Program-made: the position numbers and the translations under genes | Notes under the pieces: generated by a model | Seen by the model: the letters and a program-made list of their open reading frames with translations, nothing else | Database searches by the model: none | What the model was told of the DNA's origin: nothing | NCBI RefSeq assembly: GCF_014334135.1 | Contig: NZ_CP060497.1 | Location: forward strand, 3,472,001 to 3,536,000 | Direction: 5' to 3' | DNA length: 64,000 nucleotides | Origin: Olivibacter sp. SDN3 | GTDB taxonomy: Bacteria; Bacteroidota; Bacteroidia; Sphingobacteriales; Sphingobacteriaceae | Shown here: in pieces, positions 46,549 through 54,885 of the stretch | Layout of the letters: each line of letters begins with the position of its first letter | Position numbering within the stretch: position 1 is the stretch's first letter

Positions 46549-47285
46549 ATGAACACGCCATCTACTAACAATTATTTTAAACAGATATCTTTATATATTC
46601 TATTATTAACCTGTACAACTGCGTTTGCTCAGAAGGAACCTCTTAGGGATGAAATATATACATACAAGCAAGCATCACTCGATGGTACAGGTAAGGTATA
46701 CCACGGTAGGGAAATAGCGCGGGTAATGAGTTTTGAAGGGAAAGATTGGCTCGAACGTGCTAGTAGGTCGCAGGAAGAAAACACAGACCTCGCCATTTCT
46801 AATCTACCAATAACAAAAAACAGTGTGGTTGCAGACATCGGGGCGGGGTCGGGCTATTATACTTTTCGTATAGCAGACAAGGTGCCGACCGGAACGGTCT
46901 ATGCCGTGGAGATACAAGACAATGCGGTAGCTTATCTAAAAGAACGAAGCAAGAAGCTTAACCTTAATCATGTAAATGTCGTAAAGGGAGATGAAAAATC
47001 TCCAAATCTACCAGATAATACTATTGATATAGCCATTATGGTCGATGTATACCATGAGCTCCTGTATCCGCACGAAATGTTACAGGCTATCAGACGATCG
47101 CTAAAACCTAATGGTAAGTTGTTATTGATTGAGTATAGGGCAGAAGATCCTCAGGTGGCCATAAAAAACTGCATAAAATGAGTGTGAAGCAAGTAGATAA
47201 AGAGTTGATCGCTAATGGTTTTCACCGGATAAAGAACGGACAGTTTATGAATATCCAGCATTTTTTAGTTTACCAAAAACATTAA
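46549..47285 (+). pseudogene. Exported class I SAM methyltransferase with -1 frameshift
   Basis: Frame one (46549-47181) encodes a signal peptide (ending AFAQ) and a Rossmann methyltransferase: VVADIGAGSGYYTFRIADKV is motif I, NTIDIAIMVDVYHEL is motif IV. It stops soon after AEDPQVAIKN. In the -1 frame the family's ending continues: KMSVKQVDKELIANGFHRI and MNIQHFLVYQK to a stop at 47285. The shift falls on ATA AAA AAC, that is A AAA AAC, a classical slippery heptamer. So either one A is lost (mutation or sequencing) or the gene uses -1 frameshifting. Homologues occur as exported proteins of unclear function. Confidence 0.75.
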
Positions 47286-47680
47286 ATATAATAACGATGT
47301 ATTTACGGTAACCTTTTATTGCCCCGTTTGCGTAAATTGTTATTGTCCAATTAGGCCGTTGGCGCATCATCGTGCCATGCTCACGGTTGATTGCATCTTA
47401 ATTTTTCAAAGGCAGCTCAACAATCACGTGTCTTAGTTCAATAATATTGATTTTGAAGGAGATATTGGCTGGATTACAGAGAGCCATGATATGCTGTTTT
47501 TTTGCATTATGTGAGGGCTGTTTCAGGAGGAAAAATCGTTAACCGATTTTTACCTATTCGGAGTATTATCTTATTCGATTTTAATATATTAGCAAATCGA
47601 TATGAACAAATAAATTCAAGCAAGTTGAGTTAAATAAGTTTTAGATATAATAATTAGTATAGATTATAAACCAACAAAGA
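47286..47680. other. Intergenic region upstream of GH32
   Basis: No gene, RNA or repeat is recognised in these 395 bp, which should contain the GH32 promoter. Confidence 0.3.
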
Positions 47681-49336
47681 ATGAGCATATTAAGAACTAT
47701 CCTATTAGTGCTAATGACATGGTCTTGTAGCTTTTCAACCTTTGCGCAGGAAATATCAATAAAAGTCAATAAGCGATTTCTAAACCTTCCCGTATCGCAG
47801 TCGCAGGATAGAGGAAATATGAAGTTTATTGTAGGAGATGAGGAGGAACGTACATTTAAAATCCGACTGGCCTCCGAAGAACCTGATTATTGGGTCTTTG
47901 CTGATGTGTCTGCGTTGAAGGGTAAAACAATAAAAGTCTACTATGATGGCAACTCTTCCGGCCTAGCTAAAATTTATCAAGAGGATAAAATAAACGGGCA
48001 GGAGTCTCTGTATCAGGAAGCAAATCGTCCGCAATACCATTTTACTACCAAAAGAGGCTGGATTAATGATCCGAATGGAATGATCTATTCTGAAGGAGAA
48101 TATCATCTTTTTTATCAGCATAACCCGTATGAAAGAGAATGGGAAAACATGAGCTGGGGGCATGCCGTAAGCACAGATATGGTTCACTGGCAGGAATTGC
48201 CAACGGCTTTATATCCAGACAGTATGGGCACCATGTTTTCGGGTTCAACAGTTACAGACTACAACAATACGGCTGGTTTCAATAAGGGGAGTACACCTGC
48301 CATGATAGCTTTTTATACAGTGGATAGTCCTGAAAAGCAAGTGCAGTGTATGGCTTATAGCCTTGACAAAGGTCGTACGTGGACAAAGTATAATAAGAAT
48401 CCGCTCATAGATTCAAAAGATAAATGGGGTACAAAGGATACACGTGATCCCAGAGTTTTTTGGTACCGCCCCGGCAATCATTGGGTCATGGTGCTCAATG
48501 AGCGTGACGGGCATTCGATCTACACCTCACAAAATATGAAGGAATGGAAATACGAGAGTCATATTACTGGCTTTTGGGAATGTCCAGATTTATTCGAATT
48601 ATCCGTTGATGGTGATCCTGCTGATACCAAATGGGTAATGTACGGTGCTTCAGGCACCTATATGTTAGGTGCTTTTGACGGAAAAACCTTTATACCCGAA
48701 GCAGGGAAATTTCAGTATACTACTGGAGCTTTGTACGCAGCACAAACATTTGCCAATATGCCTGAAACTGATCCAAGACGTATCCAGATCGGATGGGGGA
48801 GAATTGATCAACCGGCTATGCCATTTAATGGCATGATGTTACTACCTACCGAGCTTACCCTTCGTAAAACTAAAAATGGTCCAAGGTTATTCAGTCAGCC
48901 TATAGAAGAAACGAGTACATTATTTGAAAAAGTACAACAGTGGTCGTCTCTCACTTCCAATGATGCTAATGAGAAATTAAAAGTATGCTATGACGCCGAA
49001 GGCCTGCGTATCAAGACAACAATAAAACTTTCGCACGCAACAAGTGCGGGTCTTAAATTATTTGGTCAGCAAATAATTGATTATGATTTGAATAACAATA
49101 CCATTAATGGTGTTTTTTACTCTCCCGAAGATATGACTAGTATGGAGCTTTCTGCTGATATCTATATAGATAAAACGTCTATCGAAGTATTTATAGACGG
49201 TGGCGTATATTCATATGCTATGGAGCGTAAACCCACTGCTAATAATGCAGAAGGACTCCAGTTTTGGGGAAACAGTATAGAAGTAACTGATCTCCAGTTA
49301 TATTCGGTTAAATCTATTTGGAATTCAGAGCCTTAA
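47681..49336 (+). CDS. Secreted glycoside hydrolase family 32 (fructanase/levanase)
   Basis: A 551-aa exported fructosidase. Signal peptide 1-22 (ending FAQ). The GH32 set is complete: WINDPNG at 127-133 with nucleophile Asp130, RDP at 255-257, and Glu300-Cys301 in WECPDLFEL holding the acid/base. The propeller (about 115-430) is followed by a C-terminal beta-sandwich. An extra N-terminal domain of about 90 residues precedes it. It should release fructose from levan, inulin or sucrose. Confidence 0.94.
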   Translation: MSILRTILLVLMTWSCSFSTFAQEISIKVNKRFLNLPVSQSQDRGNMKFIVGDEEERTFKIRLASEEPDYWVFADVSALKGKTIKVYYDGNSSGLAKIYQEDKINGQESLYQEANRPQYHFTTKRGWINDPNGMIYSEGEYHLFYQHNPYEREWENMSWGHAVSTDMVHWQELPTALYPDSMGTMFSGSTVTDYNNTAGFNKGSTPAMIAFYTVDSPEKQVQCMAYSLDKGRTWTKYNKNPLIDSKDKWGTKDTRDPRVFWYRPGNHWVMVLNERDGHSIYTSQNMKEWKYESHITGFWECPDLFELSVDGDPADTKWVMYGASGTYMLGAFDGKTFIPEAGKFQYTTGALYAAQTFANMPETDPRRIQIGWGRIDQPAMPFNGMMLLPTELTLRKTKNGPRLFSQPIEETSTLFEKVQQWSSLTSNDANEKLKVCYDAEGLRIKTTIKLSHATSAGLKLFGQQIIDYDLNNNTINGVFYSPEDMTSMELSADIYIDKTSIEVFIDGGVYSYAMERKPTANNAEGLQFWGNSIEVTDLQLYSVKSIWNSEP

Positions 49337-49501
49337 AAACGTCAAGTGTTTCAATTTTGGCTAGGCTGTCATAACGTTAACTTCTTTTTTAATAAGGCTT
49401 AGTAAAGTTATGTCGGAACTTTATTGAAGCCGTTGTTCCTGCTTATTCGGCAAGCTTTAATCAAGCGGTTGTTTAGAAGCCCCTTTCGTATATGCTCCAT
49501 G

Positions 49502-50764
49502 CTATTCTTGATCAAAGACAATTCGGCCTAGAATCATCCAGGCTCCTACACTGCCGTCAATATCCGTAGCTGAAGTTGCTACAACGGTACTATCGTTCCA
49601 CATCGAAATTGCATTCCACTTAGCTTCGCCGTCCAATGGTAAGGAAAAAGGTTGGGAGGCGTTTCCGAAATTCCGTCCGTTTTTATCGCCAATAGCCACC
49701 TCCATTGTAGATTTCTCCCAATCATCTCCACGACCTCTGGTGGTTTGGTAAGATAAAAGCACTTCTCCCGAAGGTAATCGAGTAAGATATGGCGCGCCGG
49801 CATACACCTCGTCTGGCAATGAATCTTGGAGAGCATATTCCCGCAAAGGGGAGTCGCCGGTAACAGGTGTATTCCAATTGTCGTTAATCGATGAGCGGAC
49901 AATATAAGGTTTAAACTGTCCTACTTTATTATCCTCTATAGCCATTAAAATTTCATTATCCGTTAGTATTGGCACGGGCATTCCATCACGGCGATTCGCT
50001 CGGAAGCTAACTGTTCTGGGTTCACTTTCCCACGTTTTCCCGTTATCCGCCGAAGCAAGAACAGAAATTTCTTGTTCATCTGATGTCGTATACGGGCCTT
50101 CATTGGCAAAATAGACCTGTAAAATGCCATTAGGCAGTTGTAAAAGTGCAGGTTCCCAGCATCCGTCGGTAAAACGTAACCCAGCGTTAAAAACAACCTG
50201 AGCTTCGCTCCAGGTATTGCCTTGGTCTTCACTTCTTGAAATAGCAATGGCGAAAGGCGCCACGCCGTCTTTACTAGGCCTGTAATTGCAGGCTGCTACC
50301 CAGTCACCATTTTGCAACTCAATGATTTCGGGATTGGCAATATTTATTTTGACGGAATTTCCAAGTGAATCTTCACTAATATGCCCGTGGAATACCACGT
50401 TTGGAGCATCCCACGTTTTTCCATCATCAGCGCTCTGAATCATTTCCATATTACCTTGTGCCTCATAGACGGCAACAACTTTGCCGTCATGAAACCGCTT
50501 TAATCGTGGGTATCCTGCGTATGGCAAGTCACGTCCATCCCTCGGAGCAAGCTTTTGCAAACTGCTTTCATCCCATTCTATACGAAATGGCATACTTGCC
50601 GATTCGCTCGTTTCTTTTAATCGACTGTCAGGTGACGACTTACAGCTTAAAGTACAGCACGTACCGACTACTAAAAAAAAATGAATCAACCTATTTTCCT
50701 TAAGGTTATGCTTATGTTTTGTGTGAGACAAGGACGTTTTATACATAATTTTTGCTATTAGCAT
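49502..50764 (-). CDS. Asp-box propeller lipoprotein (sialidase/GH93-like)
   Basis: A predicted six-bladed propeller enzyme with Asp boxes: SADDGKTW, SEDQGNTW and SADNGKTW. The N-terminus has a lipoprotein signal (VGTCCTLSCKSSPDS); ATG 50746 (MYKTSLSH) may be the real start. The fold is shared by exo-sialidases (GH33) and exo-arabinanases (GH93); the Arg triad of sialidases is not clearly placed, so GH93-like activity is an equal option. It converges with the GH32 gene. Confidence 0.82.
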   Translation of the reverse strand: MLIAKIMYKTSLSHTKHKHNLKENRLIHFFLVVGTCCTLSCKSSPDSRLKETSESASMPFRIEWDESSLQKLAPRDGRDLPYAGYPRLKRFHDGKVVAVYEAQGNMEMIQSADDGKTWDAPNVVFHGHISEDSLGNSVKINIANPEIIELQNGDWVAACNYRPSKDGVAPFAIAISRSEDQGNTWSEAQVVFNAGLRFTDGCWEPALLQLPNGILQVYFANEGPYTTSDEQEISVLASADNGKTWESEPRTVSFRANRRDGMPVPILTDNEILMAIEDNKVGQFKPYIVRSSINDNWNTPVTGDSPLREYALQDSLPDEVYAGAPYLTRLPSGEVLLSYQTTRGRGDDWEKSTMEVAIGDKNGRNFGNASQPFSLPLDGEAKWNAISMWNDSTVVATSATDIDGSVGAWMILGRIVFDQE

Positions 50765-51300
50765 ATAATTGCTGAGAAGGTTTTCTGCCGATTAACGCTG
50801 TTGTTCACTTGTTTGAAATCATAAATCGAACATTCAAGTTTATAGTGACTCGAAACAAGTAATAAAAGACACTTCCGATCCATCAGGTTCTCTAATGACG
50901 TCTAAAATCATTCTGCTCCTTATCTATCAGGTCTAAACAATTGGTTTCCGTTTTTCAGCCTTTATTAATGCAAATGAAAGATATTATCTCTACATTTTAA
51001 TATAGATATCGTTTCAATATTTCCTTAATTTGTCTAATAAAAAGATTATCAGCATTACACGATCACTTTTCAACCCGTTTATTAAGGAGTTGATAGCGCC
51101 AGATAACGCAGACATTTACGGTAGAAAATGGCTATGGCATAAGTGAATACAAAAGGACTTGACTCAGGCAAGATTAATTGCCTTTATATGTATTTCTGTT
51201 AACTTGTCGGTTCAAGGTTAAATGCACCTTCAAGTGAAGAGGATAAAATCGAACTTTGCAGAAGAATTATCTAAGCCGAAGTTTATAAGATTCGATAGTT
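50765..51300. other. Intergenic region between Asp-box lipoprotein and HPF genes
   Basis: AT-rich. A frame near 51035-51149 reads KELIAPDNADIYGRKWLWHK before a stop; without a good start it could be a short relic or chance. I see no repeat or RNA gene. Confidence 0.3.
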
Positions 51301-51621
51301 TTACGAATAATTTTTTAGCTTTTCGGTGCGGTTTTTCAAGAGTTGAGTAAGCTTATCGGTAGCTTGTTTGAACGCTAAGTCAATATCGTCTGCTGTTGAC
51401 GTCACCGCTTCAGGATCGAGGCCCTTTATCCGAACTTCTATGGTACAGCGCTTATCTTTGCTTCCTTGTTTATCACTGTTTTCGTCAGCTAAAAAAACCT
51501 CTAATCGTGTGATGAACTCTTCAAAACGAGACAAAGAGTTACCAAGGGTATCTTTAATCTTCAAACTGAAGTTTTCACTTACGTTAATATTTTTATCGGA
51601 ATTGACTTGTATCGTTACCAT
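51301..51621 (-). CDS. HPF/RaiA family ribosome-hibernation-like factor
   Basis: A 106-aa protein of the HPF/RaiA/YfiA group, which bind the 30S decoding site and silence ribosomes at low growth. The beta-alpha-beta fold can be followed: MVTIQVNSDKNINV, CTIEVRIKGLDPEAVTS, and DIDLAFKQATDKLTQLLK at the second helix. It is of the short form and stands alone. It may be a second copy to a housekeeping HPF. Confidence 0.85.
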   Translation of the reverse strand: MVTIQVNSDKNINVSENFSLKIKDTLGNSLSRFEEFITRLEVFLADENSDKQGSKDKRCTIEVRIKGLDPEAVTSTADDIDLAFKQATDKLTQLLKNRTEKLKNYS

Positions 51622-51762
51622 ACGCTTTTTTCTACTAACAGGTTAATCGTTTTATTGTTTTAACTAATAGCCGTGCGCCATTATAACTTTCTCCATATCT
51701 GAATACCAAATGGCGTATATGCTGTTTTATCCGATGATAGGACAAAAAGTAGAAGGAGAGGT

Positions 51763-52197
51763 TTACGATAGCAAAAGGCTTTTCAATAACGAAAGAAAGC
51801 GGTCATTAGATGTATAGAGGTAATTATAGTTTATTATGAAATAAGTGACATTGTTAAAGCCATGTCTAACCCTCAACGGTTTCCAAAAAGCTCCAAAGTT
51901 TTTAACAGAGGCTGTGGTGTATAAATTATCGAACCCGTAATACAATTCTTCTATTGAACCTAAAGGTATGGTCTCACATTCATCTCCGTCCAATAAAATT
52001 TCTTTTTCGGTAAGTATGATATCTCCACTATGTTTCGATAATGGAGGAGCAAAGGAGAAATGCCTAATTGTAAACCTTTCATCATAATGCATATGTTGAA
52101 TCTCATAATCATGTATCCATAATGCACTGCTTTTGAATAGTAATTTTCGTTTCATCACGCTCTCTTTTATGCTAGAATAGTGTTCGTTTTGAGCCAT
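51763..52197 (-). CDS. Conserved-looking hypothetical protein (130-144 aa)
   Basis: A soluble protein with a beta-rich pattern: GDIILTEKEILLDGDECETI, PLGSIEELYYGFDNLY, then FGAFWKPLRVRH. The arrangement resembles small PH-like domains, but I do not recognise a family. ATG 52155 (MKRKLLFKSS) is a likely alternative start since the first 14 residues are not conserved-looking. It is transcribed alone. Confidence 0.6.
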   Translation of the reverse strand: MAQNEHYSSIKESVMKRKLLFKSSALWIHDYEIQHMHYDERFTIRHFSFAPPLSKHSGDIILTEKEILLDGDECETIPLGSIEELYYGFDNLYTTASVKNFGAFWKPLRVRHGFNNVTYFIINYNYLYTSNDRFLSLLKSLLLS

Positions 52198-52655
52198 TCA
52201 AGGTAAGGAAAAGATCTTTAATATTTATTATTGTCTTGGAATACTCAAGAGATTTTTACAAATCACATCGTTCAAGCTGTCTAGCCGAAACAGATAACTT
52301 GTACCCATTTTGATTGGATAAAATTCCTATGTAAACGTATCGCTTTAACCCGAAATTTAAAGGCAACGCTTATTTTATCACTGTTTTTTCTTTCACAAAA
52401 TATGAAAAGTCTATCTTTACAGCACATGAAGCAAAATAGCTACACATATTTTTTATTGGATATAGTCTAAGGCCTATAATAGGCCGTTCTTAGTATCGTA
52501 AGAATTACGATACATCTTCGATGCAATTAACTTTTTATTTTTAAGATAAACTTACAAGCCTTTTATTGTTTTTATAACACTGTCGGGCATTGTCGTCGGT
52601 CTTATCTGTTGCGGTAGATATTGGCGCAGGCCTGATAATTAATCAGCGAATTGAT
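52198..52655. other. Intergenic region with two adjacent palindromes
   Basis: No gene is supported. It holds two perfect inverted repeats at 52471-52485 and 52493-52513 (listed separately), about 140 bp upstream of the GNAT start. Confidence 0.4.
52471..52513. repeat. Tandem perfect inverted repeats (candidate operators or RNA hairpins)
   Basis: GGCCTA-TAA-TAGGCC (52471-52485) is followed after 7 bp by GTATCGTAA-GAA-TTACGATAC (52493-52513), a flawless 9 bp stem with a 3 bp centre. CTAA and TTAG extend the first stem on the outside (52467-52470 and 52490-52493). Either may be a protein-binding site for control of the divergent genes. Confidence 0.5.
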
Positions 52656-53183
52656 ATGAATAATATAATCATTAGAAAGGAACAAATCAAAGACTATCGT
52701 GAAATTTATGAAGTAAACAAATTGGCGTTTAATCAGAACGATGAAGCAAAATTAGTAGATGCTTTGAGAAGAAACAAGCAAGCGTTCATTCCTGAGCTTT
52801 CATTAGTAGCTATAACTGACCAGAAAATCGTTGGACATAGCATGTTTACCGAAATCCAAATTGTCAATAATCGTAAACAGCAATTCAAAAGTCTAGCCTT
52901 GGCACCTGTAGCTGTAAAACCCGATTTTCAGAATAAAGGCATAGGTAGCATGCTAATCAGGCACGGCTTCGAAGTTGCTAAACAACTGGGATATAAATCA
53001 GTAATCGTTTTGGGGCACCAACATTATTATCCTAAATTTGGGTTTCTTCCCGCAAAAAAGAGGCATATCAAAGCACCTTTTGATGTCCCAGAAAATGTAT
53101 TTATGGCTGTTGAACTAGAAAAGGATGGATTAAAAGGTATTTCAGGAACAGTGCGTTATCCCCCGGAGTTTGAGTCGGTATAA
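52656..53183 (+). CDS. GNAT family N-acetyltransferase (YhbS-like)
   Basis: A 175-aa acetyltransferase from ATG 52656 (MNNIIIRKEQ); the frame is open from 52590 but those residues are not fold-like. Motif A is LAPVAVKPDFQNKGIGSML with the Q/R-x-x-G-x-G loop, and HYYPKFGF marks the later strand, as in YhbS-like proteins. It probably acetylates a small molecule or protein. No operon partners. Confidence 0.88.
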   Translation: MNNIIIRKEQIKDYREIYEVNKLAFNQNDEAKLVDALRRNKQAFIPELSLVAITDQKIVGHSMFTEIQIVNNRKQQFKSLALAPVAVKPDFQNKGIGSMLIRHGFEVAKQLGYKSVIVLGHQHYYPKFGFLPAKKRHIKAPFDVPENVFMAVELEKDGLKGISGTVRYPPEFESV

Positions 53184-53253
53184 AATGAATAATAATCTAC
53201 TACGAAAAATGCTTTGAAGTCAGGCGAATGTCGTTTTTCCATTGCGTGTTAGG

Positions 53254-53280
53254 TTTGTATTGCTTTATGTGTTATTTTTG
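53254..53280 (+). promoter_or_regulatory. Promoter of the tetR-type gene (TTTG, TATTTTTG)
   Basis: TTTG (53254-53257) and TATTTTTG (53273-53280) are spaced by 15 bp, slightly short, and precede the TetR start by 35 bp. An imperfect palindrome directly downstream would place an operator over the start of transcription. Confidence 0.5.
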
Positions 53281-53283
53281 CTG

Positions 53284-53308
53284 ACAGTGTTATTTTTTAT
53301 TATACTGT
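53284..53308. promoter_or_regulatory. Candidate TetR operator
   Basis: ACAGT (53284-53288) and ACTGT (53304-53308) frame an imperfect 25 bp palindrome between the -7 box and the start codon of the tetR-type gene. This is the usual place for an autoregulatory operator. Confidence 0.4.
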
Positions 53309-53315
53309 AATCAAA

Positions 53316-53915
53316 ATGGGGATTTCTGAACGTAAACAGCGGCAAATGGAAGAGGTGAGGGCGACTATCTTGAAACAATCGTGGCAGATTGTAAAAGATG
53401 AAGGTTGGCAATCACTTTCCATTCGCAAAATAGCGGATGCCATAGAATACAGTACGCCTGTTGTATATAGGCATTTCGAAAGCAAAGATGCGATCTTGGA
53501 GGAATTTTCTCGCGAAGGTTATGCCCTTCTGGCGGATAAACTATGTTGCGCAAAGGCCGATCATTCTAGTCCAGACCAGCAATTGCTAGCGATGTCATAT
53601 GCCTATTGGGAATTTGCAAAACAGCATCCAAAGCATTATCAAATTATGTATGGCTTAGGTATCCCAACATGCGAGATGGTTCAAGAAATTGATGAAATCA
53701 AACAGGTAAGTGATATTTTAAATGAATCCATTGCGGCAGCAATCAAATTAAGCAAAAATCCTGACGTGGATATACACCTCAAGCGGACGACATTTTGGTC
53801 TATTCTTCATGGTCTAGTCGCTATTTCGGCAATATCTGCCCCGGGGTGCCCGGAGAAAGCTCTTCTGACGCTAGAGGATGCAACAAAAGGATTCATTAAG
53901 GCGCTAATGAACTAA
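53316..53915 (+). CDS. TetR/AcrR family transcriptional regulator
   Basis: A 199-aa TetR-type repressor. The DNA-binding domain is at 8-60: RATILKQSWQIVKDEGWQ, LSIRKIADAIEYSTPVVYRH and FESKDAILEEF. The C-terminal ligand-binding part includes the TetR_C WHG-like helix region. It lies 47 bp upstream of a nitroreductase gene on the same strand, and probably regulates itself and that gene. Confidence 0.92.
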   Translation: MGISERKQRQMEEVRATILKQSWQIVKDEGWQSLSIRKIADAIEYSTPVVYRHFESKDAILEEFSREGYALLADKLCCAKADHSSPDQQLLAMSYAYWEFAKQHPKHYQIMYGLGIPTCEMVQEIDEIKQVSDILNESIAAAIKLSKNPDVDIHLKRTTFWSILHGLVAISAISAPGCPEKALLTLEDATKGFIKALMN

Positions 53916-53962
53916 ATCGGAAAATAAATATCAATAATAGGTTTATTTGAATTGAAATACAT

Positions 53963-54595
53963 ATGCAACTATTAGAAGCACTAAATTGGCGATATGCCAC
54001 GAAAAAGATGAACGGGCAGCCCGTTCCACAGGAAAAAGTAGATAAAATACTGGAAGCAGCATACCTTGCACCGACCTCGTCGGGTTTGCAGCCATTCAAG
54101 ATCATCATTGTTACGGATCCTGAAATGAAAAGTAAAATAAAGGAAATTGCGAACGGGCAGAGCCAGATTACAGACGGGTCGCATATACTGATATTTGCTG
54201 CGTGGGATAACTATACCGAAGAGCGGATAATCAAGATTCGTCGACTATTGGAGACCGAAAGAGGGCTTCCCGAAGGAGCGTTTGCTGGTTATTATGATCA
54301 ACTAGCTTCAATTTATACGGTACGGCCCGCCGCACAGAACTTTGAACACGCAGCGCGTCAAGCTTATATTGCTTTTGGCCTCGCCATTGCTGCCGCGGCA
54401 GAACTGGAGGTAGATGCCACTCCTATGGAGGGTTTCGACAACACCGCTTTGGATGAATTGCTTCAATTGCCTCAACAGGGACTCAAAAGTGTTACCATCC
54501 TGCCGTTAGGTTACCGTGATGTGGAGAACGATTGGTTGGTAAATCAGAAAAAGGTGCGTACACCCAAAGAAGAGTTCTTTTTGAATATTGCTTAA
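53963..54595 (+). CDS. NAD(P)H-dependent nitroreductase family oxidoreductase
   Basis: A 210-aa FMN-dependent enzyme of the NfsB/NfnB type, reducing nitro compounds or quinones. LNWRYATKKMNGQPVP and LAPTSSGLQPFKIIIV are the FMN-binding start, and GLAIAAAAELEVDATPMEGFD and ILPLGYRDVENDWL complete the family signature. It follows the TetR gene by 47 bp and is followed by a strong terminator, so the two make one transcription unit. Confidence 0.93.
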   Translation: MQLLEALNWRYATKKMNGQPVPQEKVDKILEAAYLAPTSSGLQPFKIIIVTDPEMKSKIKEIANGQSQITDGSHILIFAAWDNYTEERIIKIRRLLETERGLPEGAFAGYYDQLASIYTVRPAAQNFEHAARQAYIAFGLAIAAAAELEVDATPMEGFDNTALDELLQLPQQGLKSVTILPLGYRDVENDWLVNQKKVRTPKEEFFLNIA

Positions 54596-54615
54596 TAAAT
54601 TTTACATTGTACTTT

Positions 54616-54660
54616 AATGGCCTTTAGGTGAACACGTAGCCTAAAGGCCATTTTCTTTGT
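54616..54660 (+). terminator. Rho-independent terminator of the nitroreductase gene
   Basis: A perfect 13 bp stem: AATGGCCTTTAGG (54616-54628) with CCTAAAGGCCATT (54640-54652), 11 nt loop, followed by TTCTTTGT. It lies 20 bp after the stop codon. On the minus strand it lacks a strong tail. Confidence 0.8.
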
Positions 54661-54802
54661 AAGATCGTATTAAAAGATTTTACTGATTACCCGCACGTTT
54701 TCACATGCCGCTTGGTTAAAAACGCCTACATCACTAGATCTTTGTATATACAAAACATCTACAAGATGAGTATATACTGGGGTGTTAATGAAAAGGAATA
54801 AT

Positions 54803-54810
54803 TAAATTTG
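54803..54810 (+). promoter_or_regulatory. -7 promoter element for TPR-HTH regulator
   Basis: TAAATTTG matches TAnnTTTG and lies 75 bp before ATG 54886. No TTG is seen at the right distance upstream. Confidence 0.4.
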
Positions 54811-54885
54811 CATAATTTTTTTTACAGGTACGAAAGCTTTTTAAGATTTTTGATACTTCCATTATGTCGGTATAGGTTAACGTGT

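Noticed and set aside
51033-51149. Possible small peptide frame or gene relic
   Set aside because: It reads plausibly near the end but has only a TTG start, no family and no conserved neighbours.
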